Shown here: positions 44,512 through 54,964 of the stretch, one piece after another
Position numbering within the stretch: position 1 is the stretch's first letter
Layout: each line of letters opens with the position of its first letter
From: Desulfuromonas sp.
GTDB lineage: Bacteria > Desulfobacterota > Desulfuromonadia > Desulfuromonadales > BM103
Length of the DNA: 64,000 nucleotides
Direction of reading: 5' to 3'
NCBI GenBank assembly: GCA_012026975.1
Contig: VEPG01000072.1
Span: 32,822-96,821, forward strand
The notes under the pieces: model-generated
Seen by the model: the letters and a program-made list of their open reading frames with translations, nothing else
Told to the model about the DNA's origin: nothing
Databases searched by the model: none
Program-made: the position numbers and the translations under genes

Positions 44512-44587
44512 TGGTGAGCCGGGGGGGGATCGAACCCACGACCATCTGATTAAAAGTCAGATGCTCTACCGACTGAGCTACCGGCTC
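44512..44587 (-). tRNA. tRNA-Lys (anticodon TTT)
   Basis: The cloverleaf is complete: acceptor GAGCCGG / CCGGCTC, TAGCTCAG D-arm, anticodon loop CTTTTAA with TTT, T-arm GGTTCGATCC, discriminator A and encoded CCA. A strong promoter is immediately upstream at 44599-44628. Confidence 0.96.
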
Positions 44588-44598
44588 ACGGAATTGCT

Positions 44599-44628
44599 CT
44601 TATAGATCCATTTCTCCCGCAGTGTCAA
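44599..44628 (-). promoter_or_regulatory. Sigma-70 promoter of the tRNA-Lys/tRNA-Glu unit
   Basis: The minus strand has a perfect TTGACA and TATAAG with an 18-base spacer. Transcription would start near 44592, five bases before the tRNA-Lys 5-prime end. Confidence 0.8.
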
Positions 44629-44646
44629 CCCTTTTTTCTGCCGGGC

Positions 44647-47247
<2,601 letters not shown>

Positions 47248-47251
<4 letters not shown>

Positions 47252-48831
47252 AGTTCGATCTGGCGGACGGCCAGAATGCTCGGATGCGTGCGCAGCTCTT
47301 CAAGTTGCGCGTCGGGAATCCGGCTGTCGATATTGACGATCGAGATCGCCTTGCCGTTGATCTTGTGCCGGGTCAGATTCATCATCGCGATATTGATCCC
47401 GGCCTTGCCGAGCACCTGGCCGATAAAGCCGACCATCCCCGGGCGGTCCTCATTGTGCAGCACCAGGATATGCCCTTTCGGCACCGCCTCGACATTGTAG
47501 CCGTCGACCCGCACGATGCGGAAATCCTCGTCGCCGAACAGGGCGCCGCAGACGAAATGCTCGCCGTCGCTCCCCTGGACCGTGAGCCGGATCAGGCTGG
47601 CGTAGCCTTCGGTGCGCGGGCTCTTGGTTTCGATGATGCGAATGCCGCGCTCGTTGGCCAGGTAGGGAGCATTGATGTAGTTGACCTCGGGGCCAACCAT
47701 CGGCGTCAGCAACCCCTTGAGCGCCGCGGTGGTCAAGGGCTCGGTCGGGAAGGCGGTTACCGCGCCGGCGAACTCCAGGCGGACCTCGGTCAATTCGCGG
47801 GCGTAGAGCTGCACGACGAAGGAGCCGAGGGTTTCGGCCAGGGCGATGTAGGGGCGCAGGGTGTCGAGCAGTTCGGTGCTGATCGACGGCACGTTGACCG
47901 CGTTGACGATCACGCCGCGCTGGAGAAAATCGACGATCTGCCGGGCAACCTGCACGGTGACATTGATCTGGGCATCCAGGGTGGCGGTGCGCAGATGGGG
48001 GGTGCAGATCACCTGATCGAGAGGCAGCAGAGGGTTGTCGGACTCCGGCGGCTCCTTGGCAAAGACGTCGATGGCCGCTCCCGCGACCCGGCCGCTGCGG
48101 ATTGCCTCGGCCAGCGCCACTTCGTCGCCCAGCCCGCCGGTGGCGCTGTTGACGATCCGGCAGCCGGGCTTGACCTGGGCCAGGGTGTCGGTGTTCAGCA
48201 GGTTGGCGGTCTCGGGGGTCAACGGTACGTGCAGGGTGATGAAGTCGGCCCGCGCCAGCAATTCATCGAGGCTGACCGGTTCGGCGCCGTACATGCGGAT
48301 CGTCTCGGCGGCCAGGTAGGGGTCGTGAACGATCGGCAGCATCTTCAGGGCCTGAGCCCGTTCGATCACCAGCCGGCCGACCTTGCCGGCGCCGACCACG
48401 CCGAGGGTCTTGCCGGTCAGTTCGACACCGAGAAAGCGTTCGCTTTCCCACTGGCCATTCTTGGTGGAGGCACTGGCGGCGGGAATCTGCCGGGCCAGGG
48501 CCATGAGCAGGGCGAGGGTATGCTCGGCGGTGGTGGTGGCACTGCCGAAGGGGGAGTGCATGATCACCACCCCCTTGCGGTTGGCCGCGGCCAGATCCAT
48601 GTTGTCGGTGCCGACCCCGGCCCGGCCGACCACCTTGAGCCGGCGGGCGGCCTGGAAAATCTCTTCGTTGACGAGGGTGCCGCCGCGCACCACCAGGGCA
48701 TCCGCCTCGGTCACCGCCAGCAGCAGCTGGTCGAAGGAGAGGCCCGGCTGGTAATCGACCACCAGCCCTTCGGCCCGGTCAAAGACCTCAAGCCCCTCGG
48801 CGGGGAATCTGTCGGAAATGAGAACTTTCAT
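47248..48831 (-). CDS. serA: D-3-phosphoglycerate dehydrogenase
   Basis: A 527-residue enzyme catalysing the first step of serine synthesis. The NAD-binding loop is GVVGAGKVGRLV. Catalytic Arg, Glu and His are in the usual blocks (for example NSATGGLGDEVAL and CTPHLRTATLDAQ, with His). An intervening domain precedes a C-terminal ACT domain (LVLHNEDRPGMVGFIGQVLG), implying feedback by serine. It is the first gene of the operon, behind a recognisable promoter. Confidence 0.96.
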
Positions 48832-48863
48832 GCGTCGCCGTCTGGAGAAATGCCGAACACTGT

Positions 48864-48892
48864 AAACTACAACCCGCCCTCTTTGCTGTCAA
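48864..48892 (-). promoter_or_regulatory. Predicted sigma-70-type promoter of serA-hisZ-purA
   Basis: The minus strand shows TTGACA and TAGTTT with a 17-base spacer. The predicted start is near 48857, 26 bases before the serA ATG. The -10 match is weak. Confidence 0.5.
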
Positions 48893-48912
48893 GCGCCGCT
48901 TGCATTGATCTC

Positions 48913-49012
48913 TACCGCAGAGAGCGCCGAGGAAGTCCTCAGAAAAACTTTCAGGTATTTTCTCCGGATCTAACAAAAAAGCTTTGATTCTTCTCTGTGT
49001 CCTCTGCGGTAA
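48913..49012. repeat. Inverted repeat of the TACCGCAGAG type
   Basis: Left arm 48913-48932 and right arm 48991-49012 share TACCGCAGAG and imperfect flanks as inverted repeats around an A+T-rich centre. It resembles the foldback at 31746-31847 and is a dispersed non-coding repeat of the CGCAGAG class. It lies between serA and the element at 49019. Confidence 0.7.
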
Positions 49013-49018
49013 ACCTCC

Positions 49019-49182
49019 TAGTGTCCTGTGCGGCTAATTCTATCCATTCAAATTGTGGTTCTTTCGGTCCCTGGCTGCGTTGCCGCTCCTCGGCGTAGTC
49101 CCACTATGCCTGCGTCGCCGCGCCTGGCCAGAAACCGAAATCCCTCACAATTTGTGCAGGGAACTAACCGCACAGGACACTA
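49019..49182. mobile_element. MITE-like 164-bp element with perfect 15-bp terminal inverted repeats
   Basis: TAGTGTCCTGTGCGG at 49019-49033 recurs inverted at 49168-49182. The interior is a long imperfect palindrome, so the whole unit can fold back on itself. It has no coding capacity. Its right end overlaps the last codon of pepA and supplies its TAG stop, suggesting insertion or recombination at the gene end. No transposase is nearby. Confidence 0.65.
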
Positions 49183-50688
49183 GCGCCTGTTTTCCGGAAG
49201 TCCACGCAGGAAGGCGGTGAGCAGACGTACGCCGACTCCGCTCGCGCCTTTGGGATGACAGGGGCGGGCCTGTTCGATCCAGGCGGTGCCGGCGATGTCG
49301 AGGTGCGCCCATTTCAACCCCTTGCTGAACCGTTGCAGGAAGGCCGCGGCGGTGATGGTGCCGGCCGGGCGGCCGCCGGTGTTCTTGACATCGGCGACGT
49401 CGCTCTTGATCTGCTGGTCGTAGTCGGCCCACAGCGGCAGTTCCCAGAGCCGCTCGCCGGTCTGCTCGCCGGCGGCCCGCAGCGCCTGCACCAGGGCCGG
49501 ATCGTTGCCGAGCACGGCAATGGCGTGATGGCCGAGGGCGATGACGCAGGCGCCGGTGAGGGTGGCAATGTCAACGACCAGCCGGGGGTTGACGCGCCTG
49601 ACATAAGTGATGGCATCGGCCAGGATCAGGCGCCCCTCGGCGTCGGTGTTGAGAACCTCGATGGTCTGCCCGGAAAGGCTGGTCAGGATGTCGCCGGGAC
49701 GGATGGCACTGCCGGAAGGGAGGTTCTCGACGGCCGGGATCACCCCGACCAGGTTGACCGGCAGTTTCATCAGCGCCGCCGCGAGACAGGTGGCGATCGT
49801 TGCCGCGCCGCCGGCCATGTCCATCTTCATCTCATCCATCTTTTCGGCGGGTTTCAGAGAAATGCCGCCGGCGTCGAAGACGACGCCCTTGCCCACCAGG
49901 GCGATGGGGGCCGCTCCGGCCTCGCCGCCCTGGTACTCGAGTACGATCAGCCGCGGCTCGCGCACGCTCCCTTGCGCCACGCCGAGCAGCGCCCCGCACC
50001 CCTCCCGCTCCAGTTCGTCCCGTCCCAGCACGGTGCAGCGAAACCCGCCGGCGGCCGCGGCGGCGGCAGCCTGTTCCGCCAGGTAGGTGGGAGATTTGAC
50101 GTTCCCCGGCTCATTGACCAGGTCGCGGGCGAGGGTCACGGCCCGGGCCAGCACCTGGGCCGTGGCCAGCGCGTTTTCCAACTCCGGGCGGTCGGTCCCG
50201 CGTGCGCACAGCAAGGTGACGGAGCGCGGGCCCGCGCCTTTTGGCCGGTTCTCTCCGGTGCGGTAGCGATCGAAGCGATAGCCGGCCAGGAGCAGCCCTT
50301 CGGTGACGGCTTCGATCCGGGCGGCAGGCGTGGTGCGGGGGAGGTCCAGCAGGGGAAGCGCACAGCTCATCCCGGCGAGATGTTGCCCCTTGAACTGGCC
50401 GATGGCGATGCCGGCGGCCTGGCGGAGTTGCTCAAGGCCGGCGTCGCGCCGTGGACCAAGGCCGACCAGCAGAATCCGTTGGGCCGACAGGGTGGCCGGC
50501 TGCAGCAGCAGGCTTTCATTGGCCTTGCCGGTGAACTCGCCGCTGCGGCGGGCTTCCCGCAGGCGGCCATCGAGCTGCCGGTCGAGTTCCAGCAACAACG
50601 GGTCGCGCCAGCGATCGGCGAAAGCGCCGAGAACCAGGCAGGCGGTCCGGGTTTTCAACGGCTCGGCACAGTGGAGGGTCAGTTGCAT
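49180..50688 (-). CDS. pepA: Leucyl aminopeptidase (cytosol aminopeptidase, M17)
   Basis: A 502-residue two-zinc aminopeptidase. The C-terminal catalytic domain has GKGVVFDAGGISLKPAEKMD (Lys and Asp ligands), KMDMAGGAAT and the signature NTDAEGRLILADA, with a bicarbonate-binding Arg in that signature. The N-terminal domain is macro-like. Besides peptide breakdown, PepA can bind DNA in E. coli; nothing here shows that. It overlaps the upstream dehydrogenase by 10 bases. The stop codon lies in a repeat element, so the last residues (LRGLPENRR) may have been changed by it. Confidence 0.95.
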   Translation of the reverse strand: MQLTLHCAEPLKTRTACLVLGAFADRWRDPLLLELDRQLDGRLREARRSGEFTGKANESLLLQPATLSAQRILLVGLGPRRDAGLEQLRQAAGIAIGQFKGQHLAGMSCALPLLDLPRTTPAARIEAVTEGLLLAGYRFDRYRTGENRPKGAGPRSVTLLCARGTDRPELENALATAQVLARAVTLARDLVNEPGNVKSPTYLAEQAAAAAAAGGFRCTVLGRDELEREGCGALLGVAQGSVREPRLIVLEYQGGEAGAAPIALVGKGVVFDAGGISLKPAEKMDEMKMDMAGGAATIATCLAAALMKLPVNLVGVIPAVENLPSGSAIRPGDILTSLSGQTIEVLNTDAEGRLILADAITYVRRVNPRLVVDIATLTGACVIALGHHAIAVLGNDPALVQALRAAGEQTGERLWELPLWADYDQQIKSDVADVKNTGGRPAGTITAAAFLQRFSKGLKWAHLDIAGTAWIEQARPCHPKGASGVGVRLLTAFLRGLPENRR

Positions 50689-52331
50689 GCGCGTGCTCCT
50701 TCGTATTGGTCTGTATGAACGTCTGCATAAGTCTGGCGATAGCTGTCGGCGACCGTGGCCAGATACCCCGGCGGCAGGGACAGGCGCCGGCCGAGCAGGG
50801 TGGCCACCGCCTCGACGGCTGCCAGCCCGTGCCCCGGCAGGAGCGCCTGCGGGGAACGCCGCCGCAGGATATCTTCGGGGGTGCGGGCCATCTCGAAATC
50901 GGCGGCGTAGGCGACTTCCACGCCCAGCAGCGCTCCCGGTGCCACCGGCGCCGCCAGTTCCGGCTCCTGGTCGAGGAGGGCCAGCAGCTGTCCGGTGCGT
51001 GCCCCGTAGCGATCGACCAGGCGGTGCAGGGTCCCGGGGTCAAGCCCGTGCCGACGGACAATGGCCGGCGGCTTGCGCAGGAACTCGTCCCACCCCGGCT
51101 GTCCGCCCGGCAGGGGGAGCGCGGCGGTGCGTACCGTTCCACGCGGCCGCTCGAGACGGTCCATGACCCGGTCGGCCACTTCAGCGGCCATCGACCGGTA
51201 GGTGGTGTATTTGCCGCCGCCGATGGAGATCAGGCCATCCGGGGATTCGAACAGGGCGTGCTCGCGGGAGACGCTGCTTGCGTGGCCGGGGCGGCCGGCG
51301 AGCAGCGGCCGGATGCCGGCGAAGGTGCTGACGATGTCACGGCCGGTCAGCCCCGCTCCGGGCAGGTGCCGGCTTGCTTCGGCGAGCAGGTAGTCGATTT
51401 CGCCGGCGGTTATGGCCACATCCTCGGGCGGGCCGTTGTCATCGAGATCGGTGGTGCCGATCAACGACAGCTCTCCCCAGGCGATGACGAAGAACATCCG
51501 GTCGTCGCGGTCGGCGCTCAGGTAGAGGGCTTCCTCGCCCCCGGCTAGGCGCGGTACCAGCAGATGCGAGCCGCGGGTCGGGCGCAGCCGCGCTGTCCAG
51601 TTTCCGGTCAGGGCGCCGACCCGGTCGAGCCAGGGGCCGGTGGCGTTGACCACGACCCTGGCGGCGACTTCCAGCGCTCCCCCGCTTTCCCGCTCTTCGA
51701 CCACCGCCCCGGCAATCCGTCCGCCGCGGCGCAGCAGGGTGGTCACCCGGGCGTAATTGACCGTGACCGCACCGCTCTCCCGCGCCGCGATGACATTTTC
51801 CAGGCAGAGCCGGGCATCGTCCATGCGGCAGTCCCAATAAAGGGCGGCACCGGTCAGCCCGTTGGGATCGAGTAGCGGCTGCCGCCGGCGGGTTTCGTCG
51901 GCGGAGAGCATCCGGTGCCGGTGCGTATTGCGCCCGAGGGCGAGCAGGTCATAGAGGGTCAGCCCGGCATCCACCAGGGTGCGGGAGCGCCGCGCGCCGC
52001 GGTAGAGCGGGATCACCAGCGGCAGGGGACGCACCAGATGGGGGGCGATCTGCTGCAGGACGAGGCGTTCGCGACACGCCTCGAACACCAGGCCGAGGTC
52101 AAGTCGTTCCAGATAGCGCAGCCCGCCGTGGATCAGTTTGGTCGAACGCGACGAGGTACCGCCGGCGAAGTCGTCCTGTTCGACCAGGGCGACCGTCACC
52201 CCGCGCATGGCCAGATCGCGGGCGATCCCGGCACCGGTGATGCCGCCGCCGATGATCAGGACATCAAAGCGCTCACCGGTGAGCCGGCCGTTTTCCCTGG
52301 GTTTGGGGGTGACGGATGACGGTTTGGTCAT
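50679..52331 (-). CDS. glpD: FAD-dependent glycerol-3-phosphate dehydrogenase
   Basis: A 550-residue flavoenzyme oxidising glycerol-3-phosphate to dihydroxyacetone phosphate and feeding quinones. The FAD-binding loop DVLIIGGGITGAGIARDLA is near residue 20, followed by GTSSRSTKLIHGGLRYLE, VNATGPWLDRVG and the C-terminal GGKYTTYRSMA. The GlpD C-terminal helical domain is present. The ATG at 52331 is chosen because upstream codons show no family resemblance, though no good ribosome site precedes it. It overlaps pepA by 10 bases. No other glp genes are in the window. Confidence 0.9.
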   Translation of the reverse strand: MTKPSSVTPKPRENGRLTGERFDVLIIGGGITGAGIARDLAMRGVTVALVEQDDFAGGTSSRSTKLIHGGLRYLERLDLGLVFEACRERLVLQQIAPHLVRPLPLVIPLYRGARRSRTLVDAGLTLYDLLALGRNTHRHRMLSADETRRRQPLLDPNGLTGAALYWDCRMDDARLCLENVIAARESGAVTVNYARVTTLLRRGGRIAGAVVEERESGGALEVAARVVVNATGPWLDRVGALTGNWTARLRPTRGSHLLVPRLAGGEEALYLSADRDDRMFFVIAWGELSLIGTTDLDDNGPPEDVAITAGEIDYLLAEASRHLPGAGLTGRDIVSTFAGIRPLLAGRPGHASSVSREHALFESPDGLISIGGGKYTTYRSMAAEVADRVMDRLERPRGTVRTAALPLPGGQPGWDEFLRKPPAIVRRHGLDPGTLHRLVDRYGARTGQLLALLDQEPELAAPVAPGALLGVEVAYAADFEMARTPEDILRRRSPQALLPGHGLAAVEAVATLLGRRLSLPPGYLATVADSYRQTYADVHTDQYEGARACN

Positions 52332-52397
52332 AGCTGCATATGCTACCCCGTCTGCCGGCGAGTGGCAATCACCGGCGTGGATCGCGCTTTTAACCTT

Positions 52398-52425
52398 TTG
52401 ACATTTGCAGGGAGGCATCTAGACT
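52398..52425 (+). promoter_or_regulatory. Sigma-70-type promoter of the lipoprotein gene
   Basis: A perfect TTGACA and TAGACT are separated by 16 bases, with a predicted start near 52432, about 55 bases before the ATG. Confidence 0.55.
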
Positions 52426-52487
52426 GTGAAGGCGATGGAATGGTGAGTTTCAGCCCCTACCAACCGGCACGGTTCAGGAGGAAAATC

Positions 52488-53339
52488 ATGCACGACCGAC
52501 TCTTCTTCAGGCTGGCGGTCATGACCGCTTTCGCCCTGGTTCTGGCAGCCTGCCAGACGGCTGCTCCCCAGGGGGCGGCACAGTTGGAATGCGCCCAGTG
52601 GGTTGGCAGCTATGTCGACGGCCAGGGGCACACCGGGCTTCAGGGTCAGGTTGTTCTCAAGGAAACCGGCGCGCCGCTGGCCGGGGCCTTCGTCAACGTC
52701 TATCCGGATACCATTTCCAACCTGCTCGGGCCCTCGCAGTTCATTTCGAGCCCGACCGACGAGCAGGGGCGCTATCGGATCGAAGTGCCTTCCGGTGCCT
52801 ACTATGTGGTGGCCCGCAAGCGGCTCAGCGGTCAGGCGACGGGGCCGCTCGAGCCCGGCGACTTCTACTCCGAGCACCAGCGCATCATGGTCCGGGTCGA
52901 AACCGGCAAACTTGCCCAGGTCGATCTGCCGGTGGCGGTCATGAAGGCGCCGATGTTCTTCAAGAGCCGGGTGGTCGATCGCGAGACCACCACCGGGATT
53001 CGCGGCGTGCTGGTCGATCAGGCCGGCAAGCCGGTCATGGGCGGTTTTGCCATGGCCTATGCCGATCCCGAGATGAAGCGTCTCCCTGATTTCGCCTCGA
53101 CCCTCTCTGACGGGGATGGCCATTTCACCATTTATCTCCCCGAAGGCGGCACCTATTTCCTGGCCGCGCGCATTCATGCCTGGGACATGCCCTTGCCGGG
53201 CGAACCTTATGGCAAATTCGGCGGGTCGGCGGCCACGCCGGTCACCGTGGCGACCGACCGGTTTGTCGAGGATATCCGCATCGAAATGGCGCCATTCACC
53301 GGGCAATACCAGCCGGGAAAAAGCAAAAGACCATTCTAG
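52488..53339 (+). CDS. Lipoprotein with two carboxypeptidase-regulatory-like beta domains
   Basis: A 283-residue lipoprotein: lipobox LAAC with Cys22, then two repeats of a CarboxypepD_reg-like fold. The first shows GQVVLKETGAPLAGAFVNVY...DEQGRYRIEVPSGAYYVVA. The second shows GIRGVLVDQAGKPVMGGFAMAY...GDGHFTIYLPEGGTYFLAA. Such domains are structural and may bind sugars or cell-wall material. The location is the periplasm or outer membrane. It stands alone with its own promoter and AGGAGG ribosome site. The specific function is unknown. Confidence 0.8.
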   Translation: MHDRLFFRLAVMTAFALVLAACQTAAPQGAAQLECAQWVGSYVDGQGHTGLQGQVVLKETGAPLAGAFVNVYPDTISNLLGPSQFISSPTDEQGRYRIEVPSGAYYVVARKRLSGQATGPLEPGDFYSEHQRIMVRVETGKLAQVDLPVAVMKAPMFFKSRVVDRETTTGIRGVLVDQAGKPVMGGFAMAYADPEMKRLPDFASTLSDGDGHFTIYLPEGGTYFLAARIHAWDMPLPGEPYGKFGGSAATPVTVATDRFVEDIRIEMAPFTGQYQPGKSKRPF

Positions 53340-53382
53340 CCGGGGGGCTTTTTTTAGCCCTTGTGCGCTGTTCGGTCGCAAA

Positions 53383-53486
53383 AATGTCCAGGTGCAAGGC
53401 GCCCGCAGGCTGAGGAGCGAGGCATACCCAACGGTACGCCGCAGCGATGAGGCCAAGGGCAACGCCGCAGACGGGCGTTTTTCATC
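53383..53486. repeat. Dispersed palindromic repeat related to the core of the 49019 element
   Basis: A foldback with AGGAGCGAGGCAT...ACGGTACGCC at the centre and GGCGCCCG / ACGGGCG at the edges. Its reverse complement shares GCGTTGCC, GCGTA and TATGCCT blocks in order with the interior of the element at 49019-49182. The right edge forms a small hairpin followed by TTTTT on the plus strand, so it may double as terminator for the lipoprotein gene. Confidence 0.55.
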
Positions 53487-53498
53487 AGCCCCGATGTC

Positions 53499-53939
53499 TC
53501 AGCGGGTGCCGAAACGGGTGAGCAACTTCCCGAACGATTTGTTGAGGACGTGATCGCGGGGGAGTGAACTGAACACCGGCGGTTTGCGTACGCCGAGGCG
53601 GCGCAGTTCGTCGATGATCGGCTGGTAGCGCTGCAGCTTGAGCCCCCGCCGGAAAGCGGCGATCGCCTGGGTCTTCTGCCGGGTCAGCAGGTAGATGCGG
53701 CCGAGATGATAGTAATGGCGCGGGTCCGCCGGTTCCTCGGTCAGTGCCTCGCGGCAGAGGGCCAGAGCTTTCTGGTACTGCTGCCGCTCCTTGGCGATGC
53801 AGTAGCCGAAGGCCGACCGTACCACGGGAATGTTGCGCAGGGCCGCCGCTCTTTCAAAATGCATCAGGGCGACCAGCGTCTCGCCGTCGGCAAGCGCCTT
53901 CTCCCCCCGGGCAATCAGGCTGTAAAGATCCTCATCCAT
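53499..53939 (-). CDS. Small tetratricopeptide-repeat protein
   Basis: A 146-residue soluble protein with about three TPR motifs; PRHYYHLGRIYLLTRQKTQAIAAFRRGLKL is a textbook repeat, with more degenerate copies before it. It probably mediates protein-protein contact. It has no signal peptide. It is convergent with the lipoprotein gene, and no partner is evident. Confidence 0.8.
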   Translation of the reverse strand: MDEDLYSLIARGEKALADGETLVALMHFERAAALRNIPVVRSAFGYCIAKERQQYQKALALCREALTEEPADPRHYYHLGRIYLLTRQKTQAIAAFRRGLKLQRYQPIIDELRRLGVRKPPVFSSLPRDHVLNKSFGKLLTRFGTR

Positions 53940-54110
53940 GGTGGTTACAGCATAGCATCATCACGACCGTCGACAACTGTCGGACTACGGAAAACGTGGC
54001 CGGCTTTCCAGTTGTCAGAGGGCTGAGAAAATGTTAACGTTTTTCGCGGTCTTTTAATCCGTTCTTGCCGCGAGCCTTGTTCCGATCCGGTTTCGAAAGG
54101 GGAGGTGTTC

Positions 54111-54920
54111 ATGCCTACACGTCGCTGGTTGTCGTTAATGTGCGGACTGCTTTGCCTGCTCATCCCGGGGCCAATCAGTGCCGAAGAACTGCTTCGTTAT
54201 GCCGGTGCCACCACGCTGCAGCGGTCCTTCATGCCGGAAGCCGCCCGCACCTTCCAAGCCGATACCGGAGTGCACATCCAGATCGAGGGGGGCAACACCA
54301 ACCCCGGCATCAAGGCACTGCTGGCCGGCGAGATCGACATGGCCGGCGCCGGGCGGCATCTTACCGCGGAGGAAAAGAAACAGGGGCTGGTCGAGCATTT
54401 TATCGGATGGGACGTTCTGGTGATTGTGGTGCAACGAACCAATCCGGTGGAAAAACTCACCATCGCGCAGTTGCGGGGGATCTTCTCCGGCGAAATCAAA
54501 AACTGGAAGGAGGTCGGCGGCAAGGATGAACCGATTGTCGTCGTCACCAGTCCCAAGGGGTCGGGGATGCGGGCTTCCGTGCAGGACCTGGTCCTCAAGG
54601 AGAAAGGGTTCACCGCGAACGAAGTGGTGTCCGGCGTGGTCGGCCAGGCCGACCAGCAGGTGGCGATGTTCCCCGCGGCCATTACCGCGGTCAGTCTGAG
54701 TATGGTCGACAACAGTCGGGTCAAAACCCTGACCGTGGACGGCGTCGCACCGACCGCGGCCAATGTGGCGGCCGGTCGTTATCTGCTGGCCAAGCCGTTG
54801 GCCCTGGTGACGCGCGGCCAACCCAAGGGACAGCTGCAGCGCTTCATTGAGTTCGCCATCAGCGCGCGCGGCCAGGCCATTCTGGCCAAGCAGTTCGTCC
54901 CCGCAGCCGAGAAGAAATAG
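54111..54920 (+). CDS. Periplasmic PstS-like substrate-binding protein
   Basis: A 269-residue secreted binding protein: signal peptide to about residue 24 (...IPGPISA), then the PBP-like fold. GATTLQRSFMPEAARTF, NPGIKALLAGEIDMAGAGRHLT and TSPKGSGMRASVQDLVL match phosphate/anion-binding PstS-family proteins. No pst transport genes are adjacent. Instead a chemoreceptor gene begins 44 bases downstream on the same strand. It may therefore act in signalling rather than uptake. The ATG at 54111 follows GGGGAGG. Confidence 0.82.
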   Translation: MPTRRWLSLMCGLLCLLIPGPISAEELLRYAGATTLQRSFMPEAARTFQADTGVHIQIEGGNTNPGIKALLAGEIDMAGAGRHLTAEEKKQGLVEHFIGWDVLVIVVQRTNPVEKLTIAQLRGIFSGEIKNWKEVGGKDEPIVVVTSPKGSGMRASVQDLVLKEKGFTANEVVSGVVGQADQQVAMFPAAITAVSLSMVDNSRVKTLTVDGVAPTAANVAAGRYLLAKPLALVTRGQPKGQLQRFIEFAISARGQAILAKQFVPAAEKK

Positions 54921-54964
54921 CCGGCTTATATGCTAAATGAGAATTGTTCCAGGATCTGTTGCGA

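Noticed and set aside
52419-53462. 347-codon minus-strand frame over the lipoprotein gene
   Set aside because: The plus-strand frame has a lipobox, a promoter, a ribosome site and two recognisable beta domains; the opposite frame has none.
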